From: Thalassotalea_B sp049613795
GTDB lineage: Bacteria > Pseudomonadota > Gammaproteobacteria > Enterobacterales > Alteromonadaceae
Length of the DNA stretch: 30,858 nt
Assembly (NCBI GenBank): GCA_049613795.1
Contig: JBMZCX010000030.1
Span: 1-30,858 of the forward strand
Direction of reading: 5' to 3'
The position numbers and the translations under genes were made by a program. Shown here piece after piece: positions 7,760-16,490 of the stretch (position 1 is the first letter of the stretch; the number at the start of each line of letters is the position of its first letter). The notes beneath the pieces are model-generated. The model was not told where the DNA came from and ran no database searches. It saw only the letters and a program-made list of their open reading frames with translations.

Positions 7760-9937
7760 ATGTTATATAAAAAAATGGTTAAGGCATTGTCCTTAACATC
7801 ATTACTATTTATCGGAACAGCAACAGCTGATGAAGGTATGTGGCAACCACACCAATTACAAGAAATAAGTGGCAAACTAAAAAAGGCGGGCTTAAAGCTA
7901 GACCCAACGCAAATGGAAAACTTAGATCAATTTCCAATGAATGCGATTATTAGTTTAGGTGGATGTACCGCTTCATTTTTATCTGACAAAGGCTTAGTAG
8001 TAACAAATCATCACTGTGCATATGGCTCAATTCAATATAATTCAAGCGAAAAAGACAACTTATTAAAGCAAGGTTTTGTTGCAAAAAAAATGTCTGATGA
8101 GCTACAAGCAGCACCTGGTTCTCGTGTTTACGTGACAGAATCGTTAACCAATGTAACCGATAAAGTAACAGGTTCTATTGCAAAGTCAGTTACTGGCAAA
8201 GATTACTTTAAAGCCATTGAAAAAAATGAAAAAGTGTTGGTTCAACAATGTGAAACATCACAAGATTACCGTTGTGAAGTGTATAGTTTTCATGGTGGCT
8301 TAGAATATTTTTTAATTAAACAACTCGCTATTCGCGACGTACGTTTAGTTTATGCACCACCTTCAAGCATTGGTAAATTTGGTGGCGACACCGACAACTG
8401 GATGTGGCCACGTCACACCGGCGATTGGTCATTTTACCGCGCTTATGTAAATAAAGATGGTAAGCCAGCCGATTACGCTAAAGACAATGTGCCATTTGAG
8501 CCTAAAGCTTTCTTAAAAGTAAACGCTAATGGCGTTGAAGAAAATGACTATGTCATGGTTTTAGGTTACCCCGGTAGAACGAATCGTTACCGTAACGCTC
8601 AAGAAGTAGAAAACCAATTTAATTTGGTGTACCCAACCGCCAAACAATACCGTGAAGAGTATATTGATATAATTAAATCAACTGCTCCTGCTGGTAGTGA
8701 AGCACGTATCAAGTATGAGAGTACTTTGGCTGGCTTAGCTAATTACGCAAAAAATTATGGCTCTATGATTGAAAGCTTCCATAAAGGCGATATGTTAGCG
8801 CGTAAACAGCAAGAACTTAAAGAGTTACAAGCTTGGATAAATTCTTCAAAAGCACGCAAACAGCAATACGGTAAAACCTTAACTGAGTTAAATGCATTAA
8901 TTGCCAAAGGACAAGAAAATCAAGAAAGAAATTTAATTCTCTCTTATATTGGCCGTACTAATTTAATGGGCGTTTCAAAGCGTTTATATCGTTTAGCTAA
9001 TGAAAAAAACAAGCCAAGCACTGAACGCAAGCAAGGTTATCAAGAGCGTGATATGAATCGTTTTACACAAGGTATGAAGCGTGTAAACCGTCGTTACGAT
9101 GCTAACGTAGACAAAGCCGTATTAACGCATTTTATGGCGCAATATGCAGAGTTTCCAGCTTCAGAGCGAAATTCAACCTTTGATCAATTCTTCGGTTTAG
9201 ATAAAAGCTTTAATGCCAAAAAACTTGCCGCTAAATTAGATAAAATGCACAGTGAAACACAGCTTGACGAAGAAAGCGTGCGCCTAGCGTGGATGGAAAA
9301 ATCGGTTCAAGACTTTAAAAATAGCAACGACCCTTACATTCAATTTGCCGTTTCACAATATGAGAACGATCAAAAGCTTGAGCAAGAAGCAGAAGATCTT
9401 GCAGGTAAATTAGCCCAAATTCGACCGCAATTTATGAAAGCCATGATTGCCTACAAGAAAAGCAAAGGAGAGCCTGTGTATGCAGATGCAAATAGCTCAT
9501 TACGTATTACTTACGGTAATGTAAAAGGCTACTCGCCACAAGACGGTTTAACCGCTACCCCTTTCACCACATTGGAAGGATTATTAGCTAAGTATGTAGC
9601 AGGCGATCATGAATTCGATTTATTTGAAAACATTCGCACTGCAATCGCTAACAAAGACTTTGGCAATTACAAGCGTAAAAGTTTAGGTTCAGTACCCGTT
9701 AACTACTTATCTACCCTTGATATTACGGGGGGTAACTCAGGTTCACCAACGTTAAATGGCAATGGTGAGTTTGTTGGCTTAGTGTTTGATGGTGTGTACG
9801 AATCTATCATTGGTGACTGGGATTATGATCCTAAATTTAAACGCGCAATCCACACAAGTGTGCCGTTTATGCTTTGGACGATGGAACATATCGATGGTGC
9901 TGGTAACATAGTAGACGAAATGACAATAGTGAAATAA
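7760..9937 (+). CDS. Exported S46-family dipeptidyl-peptidase, DPP7-like
   Basis: S46 enzymes are periplasmic serine exopeptidases that release dipeptides from oligopeptides, helping growth on protein. The 725-residue product starts with a signal peptide (MLYKKMVKALSL..., predicted cleavage after ATA near residue 23). The catalytic regions are visible: TNHHCAYG (His 84/85), GGDTDNWMWPRHTGDWSF (Asp) and GGNSGSP (Ser660). Eighteen residues past the serine stands Gly678 in VFDGVYE. At this place DPP11 enzymes, selective for Asp/Glu, carry Arg, while DPP7 enzymes carry Gly, so a preference for hydrophobic P1 residues is likely. I chose ATG 7760 because AGGAAG lies 6 bp upstream and the signal peptide begins there; an in-frame ATG at 7721 would add 13 residues. 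The length matches the family, and a strong terminator follows at 9973. Confidence 0.93.
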   Translation: MLYKKMVKALSLTSLLFIGTATADEGMWQPHQLQEISGKLKKAGLKLDPTQMENLDQFPMNAIISLGGCTASFLSDKGLVVTNHHCAYGSIQYNSSEKDNLLKQGFVAKKMSDELQAAPGSRVYVTESLTNVTDKVTGSIAKSVTGKDYFKAIEKNEKVLVQQCETSQDYRCEVYSFHGGLEYFLIKQLAIRDVRLVYAPPSSIGKFGGDTDNWMWPRHTGDWSFYRAYVNKDGKPADYAKDNVPFEPKAFLKVNANGVEENDYVMVLGYPGRTNRYRNAQEVENQFNLVYPTAKQYREEYIDIIKSTAPAGSEARIKYESTLAGLANYAKNYGSMIESFHKGDMLARKQQELKELQAWINSSKARKQQYGKTLTELNALIAKGQENQERNLILSYIGRTNLMGVSKRLYRLANEKNKPSTERKQGYQERDMNRFTQGMKRVNRRYDANVDKAVLTHFMAQYAEFPASERNSTFDQFFGLDKSFNAKKLAAKLDKMHSETQLDEESVRLAWMEKSVQDFKNSNDPYIQFAVSQYENDQKLEQEAEDLAGKLAQIRPQFMKAMIAYKKSKGEPVYADANSSLRITYGNVKGYSPQDGLTATPFTTLEGLLAKYVAGDHEFDLFENIRTAIANKDFGNYKRKSLGSVPVNYLSTLDITGGNSGSPTLNGNGEFVGLVFDGVYESIIGDWDYDPKFKRAIHTSVPFMLWTMEHIDGAGNIVDEMTIVK

Positions 9938-9972
9938 TTCACTGGTTTGAATGAGCATTACAAAGAAACAAC

Positions 9973-9999
9973 AGCCCTAACTTCGGTTAGGGCTTTTTT
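9973..9999 (+). terminator. Rho-independent terminator with UUCG loop, after the S46 peptidase
   Basis: A 9-bp stem AGCCCTAAC/GTTAGGGCT with TTCG loop (9973-9994) ends in six T residues (9994-9999), 35 bases past the peptidase stop codon. The hairpin is identical base for base to that at 25-46. Confidence 0.92.
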
Positions 10000-10139
10000 A
10001 TCTCTCTCAATTAATATACTTAATTCTTTGTTTATACCAATTCCTATAAGAAAGTTATCAAGTATTACCACATTCAACGGATAAAATAGTAAGGTATATT
10101 AATATCTAATGACCAGGCATTAAGGAAATAATCCAGTCA

Positions 10140-10859
10140 ATGAGTAAATTTAGTTATATGTTAATCATCATCTATTTTTTATGTCATCAGGCAAGTGCAA
10201 CAACAAATAAAGGAAACTGTTTAAAAAATTCGTGTCTAATCGCAAAAAATTCAGCAAGTAACATGAGTAATTTAGTCTTTGAAAAGTATGTGAAAAATAT
10301 AGACTTTCCCCTTATGACCCTAGTGAAAGATGAAGGTCTCATACTACCTAAATATTTAACCAATAAACTAGAAAAAGAGCGTATTTCAAATACAGAAATG
10401 GCTTTTGCTGAAGTTGCTGGTGTTAAATTTGAAGTGGTAAATATAGCATTTTCTCAGGGTATATATGATAAGTCCTTAGACTATTTTAAGCTTTCTAAAG
10501 TAAACGAACCATGTAGTCAAAGTGTGTTTGATTGCTTCCGTTATTCATTGACTACGCCGCTTAATACTTTGAATTGTAACAACACCTCTCCCAATGCTGT
10601 AATGGCACAAAATATAAAAAGCAATATGGGTATAACCGCTAAAGAGCATGTTTATGCTTATGATTTTTCAGGCGTAATTGCTTTAGTGAAAAAAGCTAAA
10701 GGAAAGACAGTGCGCTTAACGTTATTCTCTAAAAATGAAAATAATCCACGTGAAAGTACGTGGATGGTTTTTATTAATGCTAGCTCCCATACAGCTCTTG
10801 ATAACATAGTTGAAGCATTGCACCGAGCTAACACCATTGAAGGTCAGCTATTCCAGTAA
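10140..10859 (+). CDS. Exported protein of unknown function
   Basis: I do not recognise this 239-residue protein. It has a clear signal peptide (MSKFSYMLIIIYFLCHQASA, cleavage after residue 20), so it should be periplasmic or secreted. The mature part holds several cysteines (27, 32 and more around NEPCSQSVFDCF and LNCNN) that could form disulphides, and no membrane helix. The start is ATG; AAGGA at 10122-10126 is 13 bp upstream, a little far. It lies alone between the peptidase terminator and the BMT5-like gene, with its own likely promoter. Codon use looks like its neighbours. It may be a lineage-specific envelope protein. Confidence 0.7.
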   Translation: MSKFSYMLIIIYFLCHQASATTNKGNCLKNSCLIAKNSASNMSNLVFEKYVKNIDFPLMTLVKDEGLILPKYLTNKLEKERISNTEMAFAEVAGVKFEVVNIAFSQGIYDKSLDYFKLSKVNEPCSQSVFDCFRYSLTTPLNTLNCNNTSPNAVMAQNIKSNMGITAKEHVYAYDFSGVIALVKKAKGKTVRLTLFSKNENNPRESTWMVFINASSHTALDNIVEALHRANTIEGQLFQ

Positions 10860-10902
10860 AAATCAGAAACTAAAATAACGTGGGCATTAGGCACAAATCC
10901 CT

Positions 10903-10908
10903 TATAAT
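10903..10908 (+). promoter_or_regulatory. Likely -10 element for the BMT5-like gene
   Basis: A perfect TATAAT stands 26 bases before the ATG at 10935, which would give a leader of about 20 nt. No good -35 hexamer lies 16-18 bp upstream, so promoter strength is unclear. The gene lacks a Shine-Dalgarno. Confidence 0.45.
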
Positions 10909-10934
10909 GGCATTTTTTATCGCATTGATTTTCT

Positions 10935-11720
10935 ATGTACATTAACCCTGCTTGGCGTATCTTAACGATTGGAGATGGCGATTTATCATTTTCCCATTCA
11001 TTATTTAACAATTATCGCCCGCAAGCATTAACAGCAACAATTTTTGACGATCTCGCCTCTTTAAGCACTAAGTATGGGCTGGAGCATTTTCAACAATTAC
11101 AAGAAAAAGGCTGCGAAGTACTCACCAGTTTTGATGTAACTGATCAGAAAACTTGGGGGAAATTGGGTGAGCATCAATTTGATGCGGTAATTTTTCAATT
11201 CCCATTATTGCCCGCGTTTAACTCAAATGAAGACTATAAACAACGCTGCCAAAATATCAGTGTAAATACCTTGCACCGCCGTCTATTACGACAATACCTT
11301 TTAAATTGTTTTGATCACTTTTTAGATGGTAATGGCGCACAACTAGCGTTTATTACCTCGAAAGATGTAAAGCCCTACCGTCAATGGCATATTGAGCAGT
11401 CGTTAATACTCAATAGTAAAATTAATTACCTTGGCAGTATGGCGTTTGAAATAGAAAATTTTCCAGGTTACAAAATAAGAAACGTAGATAGAGATAAACA
11501 CGTCAAAGACACACAAGGTATTACCTATGTGTATAGCTGCCTTACCAGTACCGAATTAGATAATAAAATAGCGAAGCCTAAGTACCTTCGTGAGAATTAC
11601 TGTAGTTTCTGTCGAGTAGGTCCATTTTCTACTGAGCAAGACAAACAGAACCATCAACGCAGTAAAAAACATCAAAAAATGGCAATATTTGAACAGCAAT
11701 GGCGCAATGATTTAAAGTAA
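10935..11720 (+). CDS. BMT5-like (DUF2431) methyltransferase-fold protein with C-terminal zinc finger
   Basis: This 261-residue protein has a Rossmann-type fold of the kind seen in yeast Bmt5, which methylates 25S rRNA uridine at N3. The SAM-loop motif GDGDLSFS (13-20) and FDAVIFQFPLLP in place of the family's NFPH-type motif support this. After a linker comes YCSFCRVGPFSTEQDKQNHQ..H, giving C223-x2-C226-x13-H240-x5-H246, the spacing of U1/matrin-type C2H2 zinc fingers that bind RNA. A role in modifying an RNA is the simplest idea; the substrate is unknown, since bacterial rRNA has no proven target of this family. The gene is monocistronic and converges with mazG. There is no Shine-Dalgarno, but a TATAAT lies close upstream. 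Confidence 0.75.
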   Translation: MYINPAWRILTIGDGDLSFSHSLFNNYRPQALTATIFDDLASLSTKYGLEHFQQLQEKGCEVLTSFDVTDQKTWGKLGEHQFDAVIFQFPLLPAFNSNEDYKQRCQNISVNTLHRRLLRQYLLNCFDHFLDGNGAQLAFITSKDVKPYRQWHIEQSLILNSKINYLGSMAFEIENFPGYKIRNVDRDKHVKDTQGITYVYSCLTSTELDNKIAKPKYLRENYCSFCRVGPFSTEQDKQNHQRSKKHQKMAIFEQQWRNDLK

Positions 11721-11812
11721 TTGATTAAAGAAGCTTATTAGTACGTATATTATCGTTAAGGCTATACTCGTTATTGGCATCGTTATGAGTATGTAAATAA
11801 GCGAAAGTACAG

Positions 11813-12097
11813 TTACTTCATTCTCCCTCTCGTTCCCCTACTTTCATTTTTAGCCATTTTTTCCAGAATTTTATTTTCAATATCGATACCTTGCCAATGA
11901 GCAATATCGAGTACTCTCAGTACAATATCAGCTAATTCTTCGCCAAAGTTCTCTGTCGGATCTTCGTTTCGGCATTCATTTATCGCTTCACCAACTTCTG
12001 ATGCAACAAGGGCTAACGCTTCTAATGTTGTTTTATTATGCCAGCCCATTTTTTCAACCCAAAGGTAGTTTTTCTCAGCTATCTCATTAATTTTCAT
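11813..12097 (-). CDS. MazG-like nucleotide pyrophosphohydrolase
   Basis: A 94-residue, single-domain all-alpha protein of the MazG superfamily. Members hydrolyse nucleoside triphosphates (canonical or damaged) to monophosphate and pyrophosphate. The metal-binding signature is visible as E34-VG-E37 and E54-LA-D57, in SEVGEAINECR and GEELADIVLRVLD. It is much shorter than housekeeping MazG (about 260 aa) and resembles the single-domain MazG-like or iMazG types. The start ATG overlaps the end of the MFS gene by 11 bp and GAGAG lies just upstream, so the two are translationally coupled. It is the last gene of the run prmB-aroC-MFS-mazG. Substrate is unknown. Confidence 0.85.
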   Translation of the reverse strand: MKINEIAEKNYLWVEKMGWHNKTTLEALALVASEVGEAINECRNEDPTENFGEELADIVLRVLDIAHWQGIDIENKILEKMAKNESRGTRGRMK

Positions 12098-13241
12098 ACT
12101 TTCGCTCTCTCATAAGTAATGCAATAACAGCCCCCAATAAAGCGATAATAGCTGCAAAGTTAAATGCTTGTAATGCACCTGATCCGTCTTGCCAGAGTAT
12201 TCCCGCAACATAAGCGCCTAATGCACCGCCTACGCCATAAACGCCACCAATATATATTGCTTGCCCACGGTTTTGCTGATTGGAGTCAAAGTGTTGCTGT
12301 AAATATTGGATAGACGCACTATGGTATAGGCCAAAGCTTGCAGCATGCATTAACTGTACAACAAAAAGTATTATGGCATTATCGGCCATCGTGCCTGTTA
12401 GGTACCAACGTAATGCTGAAATAAGTATGCTCAAGCTAATAAGCCAAACTGCACCAAACAGTTGATATATACGCCCCGCAATAATGAAAATACCAATTTC
12501 AGCCACTACTCCAAGAGAGATATAAAAGCCAGCAGCAAAGGCAGGATAATTAAGATCGCGCAAATATAAGGCAAAAAAGCTATAAAATGGGCCAAAGCTC
12601 ACTTGCAATAATAAGCCTGCAATAAAGAAAGCAATAAAACCACGTGCTAATAGCTTATCGACAATTCGGCCTTGCTTGGTTTGGCTTGCTCGCCCCATAC
12701 GTGGCTGTTTAATAAAGAGTGTTGAAAGGTAAAGGAAAATCAGAATAATTAAACCGATAATCGTAAAGGTTTGGCTACCAAACACATTAAGTAACTCACC
12801 GCTTAGTAACGCAAGAACAATAAAGCCAATACTTCCCCAGAGCCTGATGCGCGCATAAATTTTTGCACTGCGACGAATCGAGGTAAGTGTTAATACTTCG
12901 ATTTGCGGTAATATTGCGGTCCAAAATAAGCTAAATAGCGCGAGCACAAAGGTAATAGGCCAATAGCTTTGTACAAAAAAGAGTAATGAAAAGCACAGGC
13001 ATGTTAATAACGCGCCTAAACGAATAATCGTTAATTGCTTACCTGTTTTGTCAGCAAGTATTGCCCACAGCGACGGCCCAACTATTTTTGTTGCGGTAAC
13101 AATGGCAAGAATCTCACCAATTTCAATTGAAGAAAAACCATTGCCATCAAGAAATATAGGAAGAAAAGGTACCACCAAGCCAAGGATACTAAAGTACCAA
13201 AAATAGCTTGATGATAATCTAACAAATAAAGGAGAGCTCAC
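12087..13241 (-). CDS. MFS transporter (HcaT/nucleoside-transporter-like)
   Basis: This 384-residue inner-membrane protein has about twelve hydrophobic segments. After the first helix pair is the MFS loop WAILADKTGKQLTIIR, and RLWGSIGFIVLALLSG begins the fourth helix. It resembles the MFS_1-like group that includes HcaT (3-phenylpropionate permease), but that substrate cannot be transferred. The start is GTG at 13241; no in-frame ATG lies nearby, and an in-frame stop (the end of aroC) is seven codons upstream. It follows aroC by 18 bp and overlaps mazG by 11 bp, so it is probably cotranscribed from the prmB promoter. Confidence 0.85.
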   Translation of the reverse strand: MSSPLFVRLSSSYFWYFSILGLVVPFLPIFLDGNGFSSIEIGEILAIVTATKIVGPSLWAILADKTGKQLTIIRLGALLTCLCFSLLFFVQSYWPITFVLALFSLFWTAILPQIEVLTLTSIRRSAKIYARIRLWGSIGFIVLALLSGELLNVFGSQTFTIIGLIILIFLYLSTLFIKQPRMGRASQTKQGRIVDKLLARGFIAFFIAGLLLQVSFGPFYSFFALYLRDLNYPAFAAGFYISLGVVAEIGIFIIAGRIYQLFGAVWLISLSILISALRWYLTGTMADNAIILFVVQLMHAASFGLYHSASIQYLQQHFDSNQQNRGQAIYIGGVYGVGGALGAYVAGILWQDGSGALQAFNFAAIIALLGAVIALLMRERKYEN

Positions 13242-13259
13242 ACAGTCAACTTAACTTGA

Positions 13260-14351
13260 TTAGCGACAAATATCAGGAGTAATACATTCTACATCAGCAT
13301 TTTGCGCACGATGGCGTAAATAATGATCAACCAAAGTTAATGCCAGCATAGCTTCGGCAATAGGCACTGCGCGAATACCTACGCAAGGATCGTGTCGGCC
13401 TTTAGTAACAATATCGGTAGCTTCGCCATTAACATCAACGGTTTTTCCACTCACACCAATACTTGAGGTTGGCTTTAACGCCGCATAGGCAATAATATTT
13501 TGCCCAGACGAAATGCCGCCAAGTACACCACCTGAATGATTAGTTTCAAAGCCTTGTGGCGTTAGTTCATCTCTGTGCTCAGATCCTTTTTGATCAACCA
13601 CACCAAAACCGTCACCTACTTCTACCCCTTTAACGGCATTAATCCCCATTAAAGCATGAGCAATATCGGCATCTAACCGATCAAAAATAGGTTCGCCTAA
13701 GCCAACAGGTACGTTTTCAGCCACCACCATTATTTTAGCGCCAATAGAGTCTTTTTCTTTAATGATCCCTCTTAGCAGCTCATCTAATGCTTCTAACTTA
13801 TTAATATCAGGGAAGAAAAATGGATTTTTCTCAACTTGCTGCCAATCAATACTTTCAGCAACTACGTTGCCAATTTGAGTAACACAGCCTTTAATTTCAA
13901 GATTAAATTTTTGTTTTAAATATTTTTTAGCCACGGCACCCGCAGCAACACGCATTGCGGTTTCGCGCGCTGACGAACGTCCACCACCACGATAGTCGCG
14001 AATGCCATATTTTTGCCAATAAGTATAATCAGCATGGCCCGGACGAAAAGATTGGGCAATATTGCCATAGTCTTTTGAGCGTTGATCAGTATTTTCGATC
14101 ATTAAACCAATAGGCGTTCCGGTGGTTTTACCTTCAAATACACCAGACATTATTTTAACTTGGTCAGGTTCACGACGAGCTGTAGTATAACGAGAGGTGC
14201 CGGGGCGCCTGCGGTCTAAATCAACTTGCAGATCCGCCTCACAGAGTTCTACCCCTGGAGGGCAACCATCAATAATCGCACCTAAACCTAAGCCATGGCT
14301 TTCGCCAAACGTTGTTACTGTGAATAACTTACCAAATGTATTACCAGACAT
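13260..14351 (-). CDS. aroC: Chorismate synthase
   Basis: The enzyme removes phosphate from 5-enolpyruvylshikimate-3-phosphate to make chorismate, the last shared step of aromatic amino acid, folate and quinone synthesis. It needs reduced FMN. The 363-residue length matches the family. Signatures are FGESHG near the N-terminus, DRRRPGTSRYTTARREPD, RPGHADYTYWQKYG and the family motif YRGGGRSSARET. It starts with ATG two bases after the prmB stop, so the genes are coupled. The prmB-aroC order is usual in gammaproteobacteria. Confidence 0.98.
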   Translation of the reverse strand: MSGNTFGKLFTVTTFGESHGLGLGAIIDGCPPGVELCEADLQVDLDRRRPGTSRYTTARREPDQVKIMSGVFEGKTTGTPIGLMIENTDQRSKDYGNIAQSFRPGHADYTYWQKYGIRDYRGGGRSSARETAMRVAAGAVAKKYLKQKFNLEIKGCVTQIGNVVAESIDWQQVEKNPFFFPDINKLEALDELLRGIIKEKDSIGAKIMVVAENVPVGLGEPIFDRLDADIAHALMGINAVKGVEVGDGFGVVDQKGSEHRDELTPQGFETNHSGGVLGGISSGQNIIAYAALKPTSSIGVSGKTVDVNGEATDIVTKGRHDPCVGIRAVPIAEAMLALTLVDHYLRHRAQNADVECITPDICR

Positions 14352-14353
14352 TA

Positions 14354-15295
14354 TTACTTTTTCACCCGTTGTTTAAAAATTGTTTCATGTTGCGCTAACT
14401 CTGCTTTTGATATTGCAAAAACACCATGCCCACCACGTTCAAAAGTTAACCAGTTAAAGTTAACTTCAGGATATACTGCTTGTACATGCACTTGCGAATT
14501 TCCCACCTCACAAATCAGCCAACCGTCATCGCTCAAGTGCGAAGCTCCTTGCGCTAAAATGGTTCGTACAATGTCTAAACCATCATCACCACAACCTAAG
14601 CCCATTTCAGGTTCGTGTTGAAATTCTGCAGGTAGTAACTCAACATCTTCGCTGTCAACATAAGGCGGGTTAGTAACAATTAAATCATACTGTTGCCCTT
14701 CAAGCCCAGAAAATACGTCAGACTGAATAGGAATAACATGTTCTGTTAAACCATGGTTTTCAATATTAATTTGAGCAACATTCAATGCGTCTGGCGATAA
14801 GTCAGCAGCGTCTACATCAGCTTCAGGAAAATACGTTGCACACGCAATGGCAATGCAACCACTGCCTGTACATAAATCTAATATTCGAGCAACGGGTTTA
14901 TCATCACCAATTATAGTATTGAATCGTTGTTCAATTAGCTCAGCAATTGGCGAACGAGGTACAAGTACTCTTTCATCAACATAGAAAGGTAAGCCTGCAA
15001 AAAATGCTTGATTAATTAAATAGGCAGCGGGAATTTCTTCATTAACACGACGCTCAACTAACGCAAGAATTTGCTCTTTTTCTTGCTGTAGTAAACGACA
15101 CTGCATAATGTGTTCGGTTAATTCACTAGGTAAGCTCAGCGTAAAGGTCACTAATGTAATGGCTTCATCCCATGCATTATCATGGCCATGGCCAAAATAT
15201 AAATCAGCCTGATTAAAAGTACTGGTGGCGAATCGAATAAAGTCGCCAATGGTATGAAGTTGTTGTGAAATGTCATTAACATTAAAGTGAGACAC
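14354..15295 (-). CDS. prmB: Ribosomal protein L3 N5-glutamine methyltransferase PrmB
   Basis: A cytoplasmic SAM-dependent methyltransferase that modifies a glutamine of ribosomal protein L3. The 313-residue product has the SAM-binding LDLCTGSG (139-146) and the catalytic NPPY (209-212) followed by VDSEDVELLPAEFQHEP, which is characteristic of PrmB, not of HemK/PrmC. The start is GTG at 15295 with GGGGAA five bases upstream, a good Shine-Dalgarno. The gene leads the minus-strand run prmB-aroC-MFS-mazG and is divergent from smrB across 75 bp, the conserved arrangement. Confidence 0.96.
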   Translation of the reverse strand: MSHFNVNDISQQLHTIGDFIRFATSTFNQADLYFGHGHDNAWDEAITLVTFTLSLPSELTEHIMQCRLLQQEKEQILALVERRVNEEIPAAYLINQAFFAGLPFYVDERVLVPRSPIAELIEQRFNTIIGDDKPVARILDLCTGSGCIAIACATYFPEADVDAADLSPDALNVAQINIENHGLTEHVIPIQSDVFSGLEGQQYDLIVTNPPYVDSEDVELLPAEFQHEPEMGLGCGDDGLDIVRTILAQGASHLSDDGWLICEVGNSQVHVQAVYPEVNFNWLTFERGGHGVFAISKAELAQHETIFKQRVKK

Positions 15296-15370
15296 TTAAA
15301 TTCCCCAATTAATTCTGATAAATAGATTGTTTTACTTGTTATTCACAGTAGATATTTTTAGACTTCAGCA

Positions 15371-15916
15371 ATGAAATTTAAAGATGCGTTGTCAACACAA
15401 GAAAAACAATTGTTCAAAGAGGCCATAGGTAAGGTAAAGCCTTTGGTGCAGGACACAATACACCCGTCGAAAAGAACCATCAAGAAGAAATCAGCAATCA
15501 GCCAACAAAAACAAGCAAAGCAAGATGCTAGCTTTCATTTTTCAGATGAATTTGAGCCTAATTTATCCAGTACTGGTCCAGTAAAATACGTACGGGATGA
15601 CGCACACACTTACGAAGCTAAAAACTTAAGACGCGGGGCATATTCACCCGACTTAATTTTAGATTTACATGGCCTTGACCAACACCAAGCAAAGCAAGAA
15701 ATTGCGGCCTTATTGTTTGCTTGCCAAAAAGAGCATGCGCAATGTGTTTGTATTGTTCATGGACTTGGTGGTCGTATTTTGAAAAATAAAGTCCCCCATT
15801 GGCTAGTTCAGCACCCTGATGTTATTGCTTTTCATCAAGCGCCATTAGAATGGGGCGGCAATGGTGCTTTATTAGTATTAATTGAATTACACGATAAGTT
15901 TACTAAAGACGTTTAA
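15371..15916 (+). CDS. smrB: Endonuclease SmrB (ribosome-collision rescue)
   Basis: SmrB cleaves mRNA between collided ribosomes to start rescue of stalled translation. The 181-residue protein has a basic N-terminal extension, then an Smr domain with DLHGL (98-102, the catalytic DxH) and HGLGGRILK (130-138), followed by AFHQAPLEWGGNGALLVL. Length and order match the E. coli protein (YfcN). It is divergent from prmB and ends four bases into the end of the convergent sixA. Confidence 0.95.
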   Translation: MKFKDALSTQEKQLFKEAIGKVKPLVQDTIHPSKRTIKKKSAISQQKQAKQDASFHFSDEFEPNLSSTGPVKYVRDDAHTYEAKNLRRGAYSPDLILDLHGLDQHQAKQEIAALLFACQKEHAQCVCIVHGLGGRILKNKVPHWLVQHPDVIAFHQAPLEWGGNGALLVLIELHDKFTKDV

Positions 15917-16386
15917 ATATCGTTAGGGGCAATTAATTCAATTAAGCGCCCTTTCATTGCATTAATGTCGTAGTCAATATGCGCAATTGCCGCCGTTTGG
16001 AAGATTGGCGAATTGGCCTCTGCCGTTAACTCAGCAACTAAGTAACTCACCAACGGCATATGCGATACAATCAATAAACATTCAACGGCCTCTGTCGCTA
16101 GCATACCATCAATATAATCATGTACTTGCTTAGCATTGCCTTCTGGGGTAATAAAATTAATCGTATTTACCTGAGCAGAAATTTCAGGATGAATGGCAAA
16201 CTGCTGTGCCGTTTGCTGCGCCCTAACATATGGGCTAACCAGTATTTGTTCAATCGGGGAATGCTGCTTAGCTAACCATTGTGCCATTTGCGTTGCTTCA
16301 TTTACGCCTTGACGAGTTAAACTGCGTTGGGCGTCAGACTCCCCTAAAGGATTTGCTTGCCCATGGCGCATAACAAAAAGCTGCAT
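15913..16386 (-). CDS. sixA: Phosphohistidine phosphatase SixA
   Basis: SixA removes phosphate from phosphohistidine, known for the ArcB HPt domain and for the nitrogen phosphotransferase protein NPr. The 157-residue product is a minimal histidine phosphatase-superfamily domain with the catalytic RHG at residues 7-9 and a second histidine in SHMPLVSYL. It converges on smrB with a 4-bp overlap of the coding ends. In E. coli sixA neighbours fadJ and fadI; here the protease and GGDEF-EAL genes separate them. Confidence 0.94.
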   Translation of the reverse strand: MQLFVMRHGQANPLGESDAQRSLTRQGVNEATQMAQWLAKQHSPIEQILVSPYVRAQQTAQQFAIHPEISAQVNTINFITPEGNAKQVHDYIDGMLATEAVECLLIVSHMPLVSYLVAELTAEANSPIFQTAAIAHIDYDINAMKGRLIELIAPNDI

Positions 16387-16490
16387 AAAAAACCCGAAAA
16401 TTACATTGTAGATGAGCGAATTAGGCTATAGTAAAGGATATTACACCATTGTTATAGACTAAGTTCAGAATAAAATAGACTCTTATTATT

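Noticed and set aside
11764..11792. Inverted repeat ATACTC/GAGTAT between the convergent BMT5-like and mazG genes
   Set aside because: Only 6 bp of stem, a 17-nt loop and no T tract; too weak to call a terminator.
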